A DNA stretch of 64,000 nt from Sphingobacterium tenebrionis (GCF_037126265.1 NZ_JAYLLN010000004.1:62001-126000), one strand, 5' to 3'. Counted from the first letter of the stretch, positions 28,016-36,133 are shown. The notes: generated from the sequence alone by a model not told the origin. Translations and numbers: made by a program.

Positions 28016-28034
28016 TACGCAAATAGATTGCGTA
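28016..28034. promoter_or_regulatory. 19-bp inverted repeat, operator copy 2
   Basis: TACGCAA-N5-TTGCGTA, a perfect 7-bp inverted repeat 51 bases before the WYL regulator ATG. Its right half contains a TTG placed 20 bases upstream of TACATTTA (28051-28058), a fair match to the Bacteroidota -7 box, so a bound protein would cover the presumed -33 element of the WYL gene. Confidence 0.5.
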
Positions 28035-28085
28035 GTGAAATCCATTTCATTACATTTATGTTAGCGAATAACCAGATGAAATAAC

Positions 28086-29129
28086 ATGTCAAGCAATAAA
28101 CTCGCCTTAATACGCTATAAAACGATCGACCAATGCTTAAAGCAGCGGCATCGAAAATGGACCTTGGAAGACCTGATGGAAAAAGTATCGGATGCCTTGT
28201 ACGAATTGGAGGGGATAACTTCTGGCGTTAGCAAAAGGACCATACAGGGAGACATCCAATTGATGCGTAGTAACAAATTGGGTTATAATGCACCGATAGT
28301 TGTCAAGGATAGAAAATTTTATGCCTATGATGATCCTACCTATAGCATCAGCAACTCCCCATTATCCCATATGGATATGGAGAAGATGAAAGAAGCATTG
28401 GATGTATTGAAGCATCTTAATGGCTTTTCCTTTTTTGAGGAGATGAGTGACATGATCATCCGACTGGAGGACAAAATATTGGTAAATGAAAGTAATAAGC
28501 CAAATATTGTCCAAATGGAAGGCAATAAATTGTTGCGAGGGCTGGAGTGGATCAATCAGATCTACCAAGCGATCAAAAATCAAATTCCCCTTTTGATCAA
28601 ATATAAATCATTCAAATCCCAAACTGCAACCGAACAGATTTACTATCCTTATTTATTGAAAGAATACAGGAACCGATGGTTCTTAATGACCTATACAAAA
28701 AACGGAAACACCCTAATAACCTTGGCATTAGACCGTATTCTGGAGATTGAAGAGATGGCAAAATCTTCTTTTAAAGCTTATGAAGGGATAGATTTTGAAC
28801 GCTATTTTTCGGATACGATCGGCGTTACGAAAAGTCAAAAAGACCGTGGTCAGGCTGTTTTGTTAAAATTTGACGCCAAAAATGTCCCTTATGTGGAAAC
28901 TAAGCCCCTACATGATTCCCAAGAAATCGTGCAGCGATATCCGGATGGATCGGCATTGTTCCGCATTGATGTGGTCTTGAACCTTGAATTGGAAAGGGAG
29001 ATCCTAGGTTTTGGGGAATGCGTCGAAGTGCTCGCGCCAAAACAGCTAAAGAACTACATTAAAAGAAGATTGTTCAGAGCTTATAAACAATACCAGAAGG
29101 AACCTAAAGTGGAGAAACAGAACAGTTAA
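28086..29129 (+). CDS. WYL-domain transcriptional regulator
   Basis: This 347-aa regulator has an N-terminal winged helix (about residues 10-75: WTLEDLMEKVSDALYE... KRTIQGDIQLMR), a linker, a WYL domain (about 160-235: LIKYKSFKSQTATEQIYYPYLLKEYRNRWFLMTY) and a C-terminal WCX extension to LKNYIKRRLFRAYKQY. WYL domains bind nucleic-acid or nucleotide ligands and often regulate defence or RNA/DNA-damage responses. It is divergent from slipin-rtcB and probably controls it. In enterobacteria this role belongs to the CARF/sigma-54 regulator RtcR, which is absent here. The tRNA-like RNA beside it is a candidate ligand (inference). Confidence 0.85.
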   Translation: MSSNKLALIRYKTIDQCLKQRHRKWTLEDLMEKVSDALYELEGITSGVSKRTIQGDIQLMRSNKLGYNAPIVVKDRKFYAYDDPTYSISNSPLSHMDMEKMKEALDVLKHLNGFSFFEEMSDMIIRLEDKILVNESNKPNIVQMEGNKLLRGLEWINQIYQAIKNQIPLLIKYKSFKSQTATEQIYYPYLLKEYRNRWFLMTYTKNGNTLITLALDRILEIEEMAKSSFKAYEGIDFERYFSDTIGVTKSQKDRGQAVLLKFDAKNVPYVETKPLHDSQEIVQRYPDGSALFRIDVVLNLELEREILGFGECVEVLAPKQLKNYIKRRLFRAYKQYQKEPKVEKQNS

Positions 29130-29135
29130 AAAGAA

Positions 29136-29801
29136 ATGAAACAAACGAAAACAGGTAAGAAACCAAGAAAAACCACCGCTGGACCAATTAGGGAGAAGGC
29201 CAGAACGATGAAAAACCTGGTGGCGGCCGTTGGCAAGGTGTTGAAGAAAAAAGGATATCCTGGATTGACCATCGCAAATATTGCGGTGGAAGCAAAAGTG
29301 GACCGGAAATTAGTATATGCTTATTTTGGAAACTTGGATAATTTAGTGGAGACCTATATCACCGAACAGGATTATTGGAAATCCAAGGCTAAAAAACAGA
29401 TTGCCAAGCTGCTGGAGCAGGACCAAATGAGTAAAGAGGAAATGCATGGCTTATTGTTTGGACAATTTGAAACGGTCCTGCAGGATAAGACTTTGCAGCG
29501 GATTTTGCAATGGGAACTTTCCGAACCGAATACATCGCTTCGCAAATTGGCGGATGCGCGGGAGGAAGTGGGCGAAGAACTGATTCAAAAATTGGAAAAG
29601 AATATTGGGAAGGATGGATTGGATATCCGTGCGGTATTGGCTCTGCAGACAGCCGGTTTGTATTACTTGGCGATACATGCCAAATCGAATGGAAGCACTT
29701 TTTGTGGGATTGATATCAATGAGGCAGAGGGAAGAAAACGAATTGAAAAGACCTTGATGGATATTTTGGAAAAATTAGATGAAAAAAAGAATCAAAATTG
29801 A
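29136..29801 (+). CDS. TetR/AcrR family transcriptional regulator
   Basis: This 221-aa protein has an N-terminal TetR helix-turn-helix (about residues 25-75: LTIANIAVEAKVDRKLVYAYFGNLDNLVETYI) and a helical ligand domain. A Lys/Arg-rich N-terminal tail (about 25 residues) precedes the HTH. It starts six bases after the WYL regulator, suggesting cotranscription, and overlaps the following acetyltransferase gene by 23 bases. Target and ligand are unknown. Confidence 0.85.
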   Translation: MKQTKTGKKPRKTTAGPIREKARTMKNLVAAVGKVLKKKGYPGLTIANIAVEAKVDRKLVYAYFGNLDNLVETYITEQDYWKSKAKKQIAKLLEQDQMSKEEMHGLLFGQFETVLQDKTLQRILQWELSEPNTSLRKLADAREEVGEELIQKLEKNIGKDGLDIRAVLALQTAGLYYLAIHAKSNGSTFCGIDINEAEGRKRIEKTLMDILEKLDEKKNQN

Positions 29802-30321
29802 TGAAAAACTTACACTTCGGGCCTTAGTTTCGGCTGATGCGATTCGGATGTATCAGATAATTGATTCCCAACGGGACTATTTGGGCGAATGGTTGCCTTT
29901 TGTGCAGTTTACCAATAAGCTGGAGGATAGTAAGGGTTTTGTGGAGATGTGTATACAGAATTGGAAGAACATGAAAGATTTTGTGTTTAAGATTTGTTTG
30001 GATGATCGGATGGTTGGATTGATTGGAACGAAAGAAATTGATTATTTGAATAAATCTACGGAGATAGGGTATTGGTTGTCGGAGGAAGTACAGCATCAAG
30101 GGATTATGACAAAGGCGGTTAAGGTGGTTATTGAGCATTTGTTTGAGGAGTTTAATTTGCAAAGGATTCAGATTTGCTGTGCAACTGGAAATGTGAAGAG
30201 CAGTAATATTCCGCTGAGGTTGGGTTTTGTGAAGGAGGGGGTTAAGAGAAATGCAGAATGGATAGGGAATTATGAGTTTAGGGATTTGGAGGTGTATAGT
30301 TTGTTGAAAGGTGATTTTTGA
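29779..30321 (+). CDS. GNAT-family N-acetyltransferase (RimJ/RimL-like)
   Basis: This 180-aa acetyl-CoA-dependent transferase resembles ribosomal-protein serine/alanine acetyltransferases: LRALVSADAIRMYQIIDSQRDYLGEWLPF, then IGYWLSEEVQHQGIMTKAVKVVIEHLF as the acetyl-CoA loop region, and NVKSSNIPLRLGFVKEGVKRNAEWIGN near the end. It overlaps the TetR gene and so belongs to the WYL-TetR-GNAT unit. Substrate is unknown. Confidence 0.85.
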   Translation: MKKRIKIDEKLTLRALVSADAIRMYQIIDSQRDYLGEWLPFVQFTNKLEDSKGFVEMCIQNWKNMKDFVFKICLDDRMVGLIGTKEIDYLNKSTEIGYWLSEEVQHQGIMTKAVKVVIEHLFEEFNLQRIQICCATGNVKSSNIPLRLGFVKEGVKRNAEWIGNYEFRDLEVYSLLKGDF

Positions 30322-30330
30322 TAAGTAGTT

Positions 30331-30404
30331 GCGTCATTGCGAGGAGGTACGACGAAGCAATCTTTGCACTAATCGAAAGATTGCTTCGTTCCTCGCAATG
30401 ACGC
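30331..30404. repeat. REP-like imperfect palindrome
   Basis: Left arm 30331-30365 (GCGTCATTGCGAGGA...GAAGCAATCTTT) and right arm 30376-30404 (AAAGATTGCTTCG...GCAATGACGC) form a long hairpin interrupted by GGTACGA in the left arm. This GTCATTGCGAGGA/GAAGCAATC palindrome is of a type dispersed in many bacterial genomes. A partial third copy of its end (GCAATGACGCGG) recurs at 30462-30473. Confidence 0.8.
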
Positions 30405-30409
30405 GGGGG

Positions 30410-30445
30410 CTCTCAATTAAGCAGGGCCTCTCAATTAAGCAGGGC
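30410..30445. repeat. two perfect 18-bp tandem repeats
   Basis: CTCTCAATTAAGCAGGGC is repeated exactly at 30410-30427 and 30428-30445, between the REP-like palindrome and its partial third copy. Confidence 0.85.
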
Positions 30446-30473
30446 CCACGCAAGCCCCCCAGCAATGACGCGG

Positions 30474-32822
30474 TTACCTCTTCCTCGCTTCTTTCATCGG
30501 ATTTGACTCCGACGACTGCCCTCTCACCCCTCTGCCCTGCCCCTGAAAAATCTCAAACCTAGAAGGTTGCGATTTTCTTGGCCAAGCATTATTATCCTCA
30601 TCAATATCTGCTGTTTCTCGCCATGGATCCAACTGAATGGAAACCACTTCCTTCCCCTTAGCAAACACCTTCGTCACCTCATTCTCATTCAACCTCCAAA
30701 TATAAGCCGGGATATTATCCACTTCCTTACTTCCATCAGCAAAGGTCCATTCAATAATCAATGGCATAACCAACCCCCCATTATTCTTGAATTTCAATTC
30801 ATAAAAAGAAATCTTTCCATCAAAAATATCCTTCTCCTTCGCATTTAACGACGCATAAAAAGCTTGATAATTTGCCTCATTCTCCGGTTTCACCGCAAAA
30901 CGGTCCCACTTATTATAAAAATCCAACAAGGAAGTATCCTTTTCTACCAAGAAAGCCATATTTTCTTCCATATTACGCTTCCGAGTAATCGTATTCAAAT
31001 CCCTATCAAAGGCTTCCTTCTGATCTTTCTGCGTTTTCCCCGGATCTGCACCCGTCATCCTATATTGGGTAACATTCGCTAATTCAATCTCCACTGCATC
31101 CGTTGTAAAGAACCAACCCCGCCAGAACCAATCCAGATCAACCGCCGAAGCATCTTCCATCGTCCGGAAGAAATCAGCCGGTGTAGGATGTTTAAATTCC
31201 CAACGACGGGCATATTCCTTAAACGCATAATCAAACAGCTCCCTACCCATTACCGTCTCCCTAAGAATATTCAGTGCGGTGGCCGGTTTTGCATAAGCAT
31301 TAGGCCCAAACTGCACAATATTCTCCGAATTGGTCATAATAGGTTCCAATTGATCCTTCGGCAAACGCATATAATCCGTGATCTTATGCGCCGGTCCGCG
31401 ACGCGATGGAAAATCCTTATCCCATTCCTGCTCTGTCAAAAACTGTAAAAAGGTATTCAAACCTTCATCCATCCAGGTCCATTGCCTTTCATCCGAATTC
31501 ACGATCATCGGGAAGAAATTATGTCCTACCTCATGGATGATCACCCCGATCATCCCATATTTCACCGCCTCCGAATAGGTCCCGTCCTCATCAGCACGAC
31601 CATAATTAAAACAGATCATCGGATATTCCATCCCATTGGCCGCTTCCACTGAAATGGCTACCGGATAAGGGTATGGAATCGAGAATTTGGAATAGGTTTT
31701 TAAAGCATGTGCCACCACTTTGGTGGAATATTTTCGATATAAAGGATAAGCTTCTGGCCCGTAATACGACATGGCCATGGGCTGGTTTCCAGGAACACCT
31801 TCATTCACCTTCAACGCATCCCATACCAAACGACGGGAACTCACAAAGGCAAAATCACGGACATTCTTGGCTTCATAAACCCAAGTTTTCTTGGCTTTGG
31901 ATTTCTCACCCATCGCTTTTTGGGCATCGGCCAAGCTCACGATTTCAATTGGCTCCTGGCTGCTTTGGGCTTGCTTCCATCGGTTAAGTTGTGTAGCATT
32001 CAATACCTGCCCATAATTCTGACATTCACCAGTAGCTCCAACGATATGGTCCGCGGGAACCGTGATATTCACTTTATAATCTCCAAATACCAAGGCAAAC
32101 TCTCCTCTACCGGTGAACTGTTTATTCTGCCAACCTTGGAAGTCCGAATAGACCGCCATTCTTGGAAACCATTGTGCGATGGTATAGAGGTAATTATCAT
32201 CTTTCGCAAAATATTCGTATCCGCCGCGGCCACCCTGCTCCATGCGATTGGTAATCTTATAATCCCAATCGATATGCAGATTCATTTTTGCACCCGGCTT
32301 CAAAGCGGTTGGAAGGTCGATGCGCATCATCGTATAATTGATGGTGTATTTCAAAGGTTTATTGGATCCGTCCGTCACCTTATGGATATTTACGCCAAAC
32401 CCCTTCTTTTCAGGGACTAATGTTTTCAATTGCTCAATCGACATGCGTTCGCTCAAACTACTTTGATTGAATTTTTTGCTTTCTGAACCATCTGCATGTT
32501 CGTTTTCATCCAGCTGAACCCATAAATAGGTCAAGGGGTCTGGAGAATTATTGGTATAGGTAATGACCTCAGAGCCTTTAAGGATTTGGTTCACTTCATC
32601 GATCTCCACATTGATGACATAATCTGCTTTCTGCTGCCAATACATGGACCCAGGAGCACCAGAAGCGGTCCGGAAGATATTCGGATCACTCAACAAGGTG
32701 CCCAATTGTTCAAATTTATTGCCATGATTTGACCCAGGATTTTGTTGAGCCTGAGCAAATGCTAAACACAGGGAGCCAGCGATTACTAAGCTTTGGGTTT
32801 TTAGGTTGCCAAATATTTTCAT
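30474..32822 (-). CDS. M1-family (gluzincin) metallopeptidase
   Basis: This exported zinc peptidase (782 aa, signal peptide ending FAQAQQ) has an N-terminal beta saddle domain followed by the thermolysin-like catalytic domain. The zinc motif is intact: H430-E431-V-G-H434 and a third ligand E453 (WMDEGLNTF). It starts within an ATGA overlap with the upstream HupE-like gene. The last 20 or so residues (GQGRGVRGQ...MKEARKR) are low-complexity and basic and run into the REP-like repeat region, so the original stop codon may have been lost. Substrate is unknown. Confidence 0.9.
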   Translation of the reverse strand: MKIFGNLKTQSLVIAGSLCLAFAQAQQNPGSNHGNKFEQLGTLLSDPNIFRTASGAPGSMYWQQKADYVINVEIDEVNQILKGSEVITYTNNSPDPLTYLWVQLDENEHADGSESKKFNQSSLSERMSIEQLKTLVPEKKGFGVNIHKVTDGSNKPLKYTINYTMMRIDLPTALKPGAKMNLHIDWDYKITNRMEQGGRGGYEYFAKDDNYLYTIAQWFPRMAVYSDFQGWQNKQFTGRGEFALVFGDYKVNITVPADHIVGATGECQNYGQVLNATQLNRWKQAQSSQEPIEIVSLADAQKAMGEKSKAKKTWVYEAKNVRDFAFVSSRRLVWDALKVNEGVPGNQPMAMSYYGPEAYPLYRKYSTKVVAHALKTYSKFSIPYPYPVAISVEAANGMEYPMICFNYGRADEDGTYSEAVKYGMIGVIIHEVGHNFFPMIVNSDERQWTWMDEGLNTFLQFLTEQEWDKDFPSRRGPAHKITDYMRLPKDQLEPIMTNSENIVQFGPNAYAKPATALNILRETVMGRELFDYAFKEYARRWEFKHPTPADFFRTMEDASAVDLDWFWRGWFFTTDAVEIELANVTQYRMTGADPGKTQKDQKEAFDRDLNTITRKRNMEENMAFLVEKDTSLLDFYNKWDRFAVKPENEANYQAFYASLNAKEKDIFDGKISFYELKFKNNGGLVMPLIIEWTFADGSKEVDNIPAYIWRLNENEVTKVFAKGKEVVSIQLDPWRETADIDEDNNAWPRKSQPSRFEIFQGQGRGVRGQSSESNPMKEARKR

Positions 32823-33394
32823 AGTGGAATACGTTCAATAGCCATAATAAAGGAAATACCGATCACTGCAGATGATAAAAAGAAACTCCAGTCCCTATTA
32901 TTGACCCGGAAGATCTTCAGCATCAGTTCGGACAGTAGGATAACAAAGAAAACGATAATTAGTTGTCCAAATTCCAAACCTATATTAAAGGATAAAAGAG
33001 GAACCACAATGTTTGCCTCTTTTCCCAAAAGTGATTGCAAATAATTGGAAAAGCCCAATCCATGGATCAGACCAAAGATGAGGGCCATACTGTAGAGAAT
33101 AGCAGCGCTTCGCTGCTTTCTTCTTTTCGGCAGGTTATAAAGCGCCGTAATCAGGATAGTGACAGGAATCAGGAATTCGATCCAGCTCATATCAACCTTG
33201 ATAATCTTGAAGGCTGCCAAGGCAAGGGTAATGGAATGGCCGATTGTAAAAGCTGTAACCAACCAAAGCAGGCGTTTCCAGTCCTTTAAGGTATAGCTAC
33301 AACATAAAACCAAGACAAATAGGATATGGTCATAGCCATTGAGGTCCAGAATATGTTGCCAACCAAGTTGAAAGTAAATGGAGAAATCGCTCAT
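32819..33394 (-). CDS. HupE/UreJ-family membrane protein
   Basis: This 191-aa integral membrane protein has about six helices and the HupE/UreJ_2 signature blocks GYDHILFVL (about residue 20), FTIGHSITLALA (about 50) and GLIHGLGFSN (about 113). HupE/UreJ relatives are linked to nickel or metal transport, but members beside M1 peptidases in Bacteroidota have no assigned role. It is cotranscribed with the downstream M1 peptidase (4-base overlap). Confidence 0.8.
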   Translation of the reverse strand: MSDFSIYFQLGWQHILDLNGYDHILFVLVLCCSYTLKDWKRLLWLVTAFTIGHSITLALAAFKIIKVDMSWIEFLIPVTILITALYNLPKRRKQRSAAILYSMALIFGLIHGLGFSNYLQSLLGKEANIVVPLLSFNIGLEFGQLIIVFFVILLSELMLKIFRVNNRDWSFFLSSAVIGISFIMAIERIPL

Positions 33395-33421
33395 GATTTA
33401 GGTTATTCCAATAATATCACA

Positions 33422-33429
33422 CAAATTTA
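33422..33429 (-). promoter_or_regulatory. -7 box upstream of the HupE-M1 operon
   Basis: Minus-strand TAAATTTG matches TAnnTTTG and is 28 bases before the HupE-like ATG. No clear -33 element was found. Confidence 0.35.
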
Positions 33430-33496
33430 ATATTATTTTAATAAGGAATATTTTATAACTAAATAATTACATAGTTCAAGGATTTAAACTAACCAA

Positions 33497-33874
33497 TTAT
33501 TTATCCAATACTAACTTTTTGATTCGATCATCAGCCTGCAGCAGTTTAACCTCTTGTTCTGAAAGCTGCACAGAAAATTGGAAATAGTTCGGCATCGGTT
33601 GGGAAACATCGATCTGCCGGCCAACATTGATGTTCAGATCCTGAAAAACAGTGATAACAGCATCCTTAACCACAAGAACGGCCTTCGGTTCTGCCAGACC
33701 ATTAAGTGCAATCGTCAACATATAGGATTCCGACAGGGTGCCCTTATAGGCAATCCGGTCATTTTCATCCTTTTGGCAGGAATTGAAGGTCAGTAAAAGG
33801 CAACATCCCAACAACAGTACAACTATATTTTTCAAAGGTTTAGCTTGTTTTAATAATAATAACAGCTTGTTCAT
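33497..33874 (-). CDS. small lipoprotein of unknown function
   Basis: This 125-aa protein has a basic N-terminus, a hydrophobic segment and a lipobox (LTFNSC, Cys about 33). The mature part has alternating beta-like hydrophobics (YMLTIALNGLAEPKAVLVVKDAVITVF) and a C-terminal helix (LSEQEVKLLQADDRIKKLVLDK). I do not recognise the family. It is divergent from the DUF6702 gene across 74 bases containing GGAAAATT-AAT-AATTTTCC (33899-33917). The neighbourhood (HupE, M1, DUF6702) suggests a conserved envelope cluster. Confidence 0.7.
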   Translation of the reverse strand: MNKLLLLLKQAKPLKNIVVLLLGCCLLLTFNSCQKDENDRIAYKGTLSESYMLTIALNGLAEPKAVLVVKDAVITVFQDLNINVGRQIDVSQPMPNYFQFSVQLSEQEVKLLQADDRIKKLVLDK

Positions 33875-33898
33875 CAGTTAATTAATTAGTTTTGGCAT

Positions 33899-33917
33899 GG
33901 AAAATTAATAATTTTCC
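33899..33917. promoter_or_regulatory. perfect inverted repeat in a divergent promoter region
   Basis: GGAAAATT-AAT-AATTTTCC lies between the divergent lipoprotein (start 33874) and DUF6702 (start 33949) genes. It could be an operator for both or a hairpin in either leader. Confidence 0.35.
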
Positions 33918-33948
33918 TGAATATTGGATACTTTAGTGTGATAAAAAT

Positions 33949-34458
33949 ATGAAAAACCTAAAATACAATTGGAAAGTCCTATGTTTCGTTTTAATATTTG
34001 TAACGAGCATTGCCTTCGCACATCCATTTTACGTTAGCATCAGTTCCATCACGTTCAACCCCCAAAAGAAACAGGTAGAAATATCCTGTCGGCTCTTTTA
34101 TGATGATCTCGAACTGGCCATAAAAAATCAGATGAACCAACGCATTGATGTTATTAATCCGAAGAATAAACAGCAGGCCGATTCTACGATATCTCAGTAT
34201 ATAAGGAACAATTTTCGGATGAAAGTAAATGGTAACCCGGTTGAGCTCAGGTACCTAGGATATGAAATCATTGATGATGTGGCTTGGTGTTATTTATATT
34301 CCGAACAGATCAGTTCCATTAATCGACTGGAGGTGACCAATCAACTATTATATCAGGATTTTAAGAGGCAATCCAACATTATGCATGTGCAGGTTGAGAA
34401 AACAAAGAAAAGTTACAAGTTAGATCATCCAAAGCGAGTAGCTTCGTTCAGTTTTTAA
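33949..34458 (+). CDS. DUF6702 family exported protein
   Basis: This 169-aa protein has a signal peptide ending in FAHP, followed by the family-typical FYVSISSITFNPQKKQVEISCRLFYDDLE. Members are small periplasmic proteins of unknown function found in Bacteroidota near M1 peptidase and HupE/UreJ genes, as here. No catalytic motif is visible. Confidence 0.75.
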   Translation: MKNLKYNWKVLCFVLIFVTSIAFAHPFYVSISSITFNPQKKQVEISCRLFYDDLELAIKNQMNQRIDVINPKNKQQADSTISQYIRNNFRMKVNGNPVELRYLGYEIIDDVAWCYLYSEQISSINRLEVTNQLLYQDFKRQSNIMHVQVEKTKKSYKLDHPKRVASFSF

Positions 34459-34507
34459 TGGATGAATGATAGAATTGGTAAAAACCTAACCCCCTATAAA
34501 CACAAAA

Positions 34508-34527
34508 TGCTTTTCGTTAAAAAAGCA
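34508..34527 (-). terminator. possible minus-strand terminator hairpin
   Basis: TGCTTTT (34508-34514) and AAAAGCA (34521-34527) pair. On the minus strand the stem is followed by TTTTGTG. It would end transcription of the possible small gene at 34567-34695. The stem is short and AT-rich. Confidence 0.35.
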
Positions 34528-34566
34528 CATCTAAATTTTAATTATTGATTTTTGTTTTTTAGAAGG

Positions 34567-34695
34567 TTAACTTTTATTGTTAACACTTCTAGGATTTGGT
34601 TTGGATTGATCTCCGACAAAACCCCAATTCGTTACATAATATAAATATGGGTTTCTGACTAGGGTTTGTTTTTTCTTCTTCTCTTTTTTAATCAT
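34567..34695 (-). CDS. possible 42-aa basic peptide gene
   Basis: This open frame encodes 42 residues, starting MIKKEKKKKQTLVRNPYLYY and ending NPRSVNNKS. It is preceded by AGAAAGGAAATAAT, one of the better ribosome-binding sites in the window. A candidate terminator lies 40 bases past the stop. It occupies an otherwise gene-free 372-base gap (34459-34830). No homologue is recognised. The 3' end overlaps a hairpin (34561-34590, AGAAG/CTTCT and GTTAAC/GTTAAC). Chance is a real alternative. Confidence 0.3.
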   Translation of the reverse strand: MIKKEKKKKQTLVRNPYLYYVTNWGFVGDQSKPNPRSVNNKS

Positions 34696-34830
34696 ATTAT
34701 TTCCTTTCTTTTATTGTTACGGCAATAATATAGCAAAAACCAGTCCAATTTCCAAAGAAATGGTTTATTTTTTTTTAAATAAGCTATTAAACTAAAATAT
34801 TGGGAATTTAGGGATATATTTCTTTTAAAT

Positions 34831-35733
34831 TTAACGATACACTTCCTTTAAAGGAACGCTTCTTTTATACGTAAAATCTGTTGGCGAACATCCAATGATA
34901 TGTTTAAATACCCTATTAAAATGAACTACGGTATTAAAACCACAAAGATAGGCCACTTCCGATATATTCTCCGTAGAATGGTTGACCAATAATTGGCAAG
35001 CCTTTTCTATCCGTATCTCGTTCAAGAAAGTAACATAGGTTTTCATGGTGTGTTTCTTGAAATACTTACAAAAGGCCGAAGGGGTCATGTGGATTAACTT
35101 CGCAATCTCATCAATGGTAATATCCTTCGCATAATTTTCCAGGGTATATCTTAACACCTCATTGATTCGGATACCGACCCGGTCGTTGAAATTGGAATCC
35201 TGCAATCCAGAGTATAGGGAAATCATATTCGATTCCTGGGTAAAAAGGAAATCAAATACGGTAAATACCTTTTTGAGTTTGCTGATATTTTGGGATCTAA
35301 ATAAATCCAGGAACACTTCTTTAATCTCCAGACTATGCTTAGGGCTTAATTTTTTGGAAGAATCCAAGTTCTTGAAGAAATCGCGAATGGAACGAAGTTC
35401 CGACATTTCGAACAGGGATCTTAATTTTTCAAACCCAACGAATAGATGAACAACATGGATTAATTCTATGGAATCATTCTCTTTAATAAAAACATGTGGA
35501 TCATTCGCCTTCAGGATATAAATCTCATCCTTTACAAACGGTTGGATTAAATTCCCGATCACCACGGAACCCCTACCCCTAACAATGTATGAAATCTGAA
35601 TTTCTTTATGCCGGTGATAGTGGCTATAAAATTGTTCAAGGATATCTTCTTGTACATAAAATGATCCTGACCCACCCGCTGGGGCAGTAAATTCGATAGG
35701 TGTTTTCACCTCCATGTTTTTAATCGATTCCAT
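34831..35733 (-). CDS. AraC-family transcriptional regulator
   Basis: This 300-aa protein has an N-terminal cupin-like sensing domain (about residues 15-100: QFYSHYHRHKEIQISYIVRGRGSV, ILKANDPHVF) and a C-terminal pair of AraC helix-turn-helix motifs (about 195-290: ITIDEIAKLIHMTPSAFCKYFKKHT, ISEVAYLCGFNTVVHFNRVFKH). It has the same architecture as the regulator at 61253-62107. No sugar genes are directly adjacent, so its target is not evident. A -7 box lies upstream at 35799-35806. Confidence 0.88.
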   Translation of the reverse strand: MESIKNMEVKTPIEFTAPAGGSGSFYVQEDILEQFYSHYHRHKEIQISYIVRGRGSVVIGNLIQPFVKDEIYILKANDPHVFIKENDSIELIHVVHLFVGFEKLRSLFEMSELRSIRDFFKNLDSSKKLSPKHSLEIKEVFLDLFRSQNISKLKKVFTVFDFLFTQESNMISLYSGLQDSNFNDRVGIRINEVLRYTLENYAKDITIDEIAKLIHMTPSAFCKYFKKHTMKTYVTFLNEIRIEKACQLLVNHSTENISEVAYLCGFNTVVHFNRVFKHIIGCSPTDFTYKRSVPLKEVYR

Positions 35734-36133
35734 ACTAGAGAGAAAATTTAATTCAAATGGTTTAAAAGTCTGGTGTTAAAATTCATAACTAAGTTTAACA
35801 AATCTAAGATTTTTTTTTATCCTATTAGCATAGGATTAAACATAAAGTGAACTTTTTTCTCTTAAAAGTTATTGTTACACTTTTTATTGTCAAAAATTTA
35901 AGAAACAATCATTTTTATTGGAAAAAATAAGAAAACTGTTCTTAGCTTGTTGAAATATTTTAAATCTACCGGAATCCAAGTTTGATTCTTCATCTAAGTG
36001 AGGTCTAAGTGAGATGTAAGTGAGTTGTAAGTGCCTTTAGTCACTTACAACTCACTTACAACTTGCTTAGACATTTCTTCCATAGTGAATCTAAAAAGAT
36101 ATTCCTAAATTGGTCCATCATATACTTGGAAGG
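35734..36133. other. 400-base AT-rich gap with a repeat hairpin
   Basis: No gene is seen. The minus-strand -7 box TAGATTTG (35799-35806) probably serves the AraC gene. The only other structure is the repeat hairpin at 35994-36070. No fluoride riboswitch was recognised upstream of crcB. Confidence 0.5.
35994..36070. repeat. 11-bp tandem repeats forming one arm of a long hairpin
   Basis: The unit (C/G)TAAGTGAGnT occurs about 3.6 times from 35994 to 36033. The following arm 36042-36070 (CACTTACAACTCACTTAC...CTTAG) is its reverse complement with few mismatches, so a hairpin of about 29 bp with an 8-nt loop is possible. Confidence 0.85.

Larger units (their letters stand above)
27416..28085. other. 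670-base noncoding spacer of the RNA-repair island
   Basis: No convincing protein-coding frame is present. The minus strand is rich in RNA-like structure. It holds the permuted tRNA-like element (27684-27762). Upstream of that, in transcript order, is a long irregular stem centred on CTATA-GATT-TATAG (about 27788-27824). Downstream, CAGATC (complement of 27662-27667) can pair with GATCTG (complement of 27606-27611), enclosing a GTTAG/CTAAC hairpin. Two 19-bp inverted repeats lie at 27894-27912 and 28016-28034. Functions are inferred; no terminator separates the structures from the slipin gene. Confidence 0.6.

Noticed and set aside
36071..36133. Fluoride riboswitch before crcB
   Set aside because: No match to the conserved GGnGAUGGnGUUC-type core could be found in the leader.
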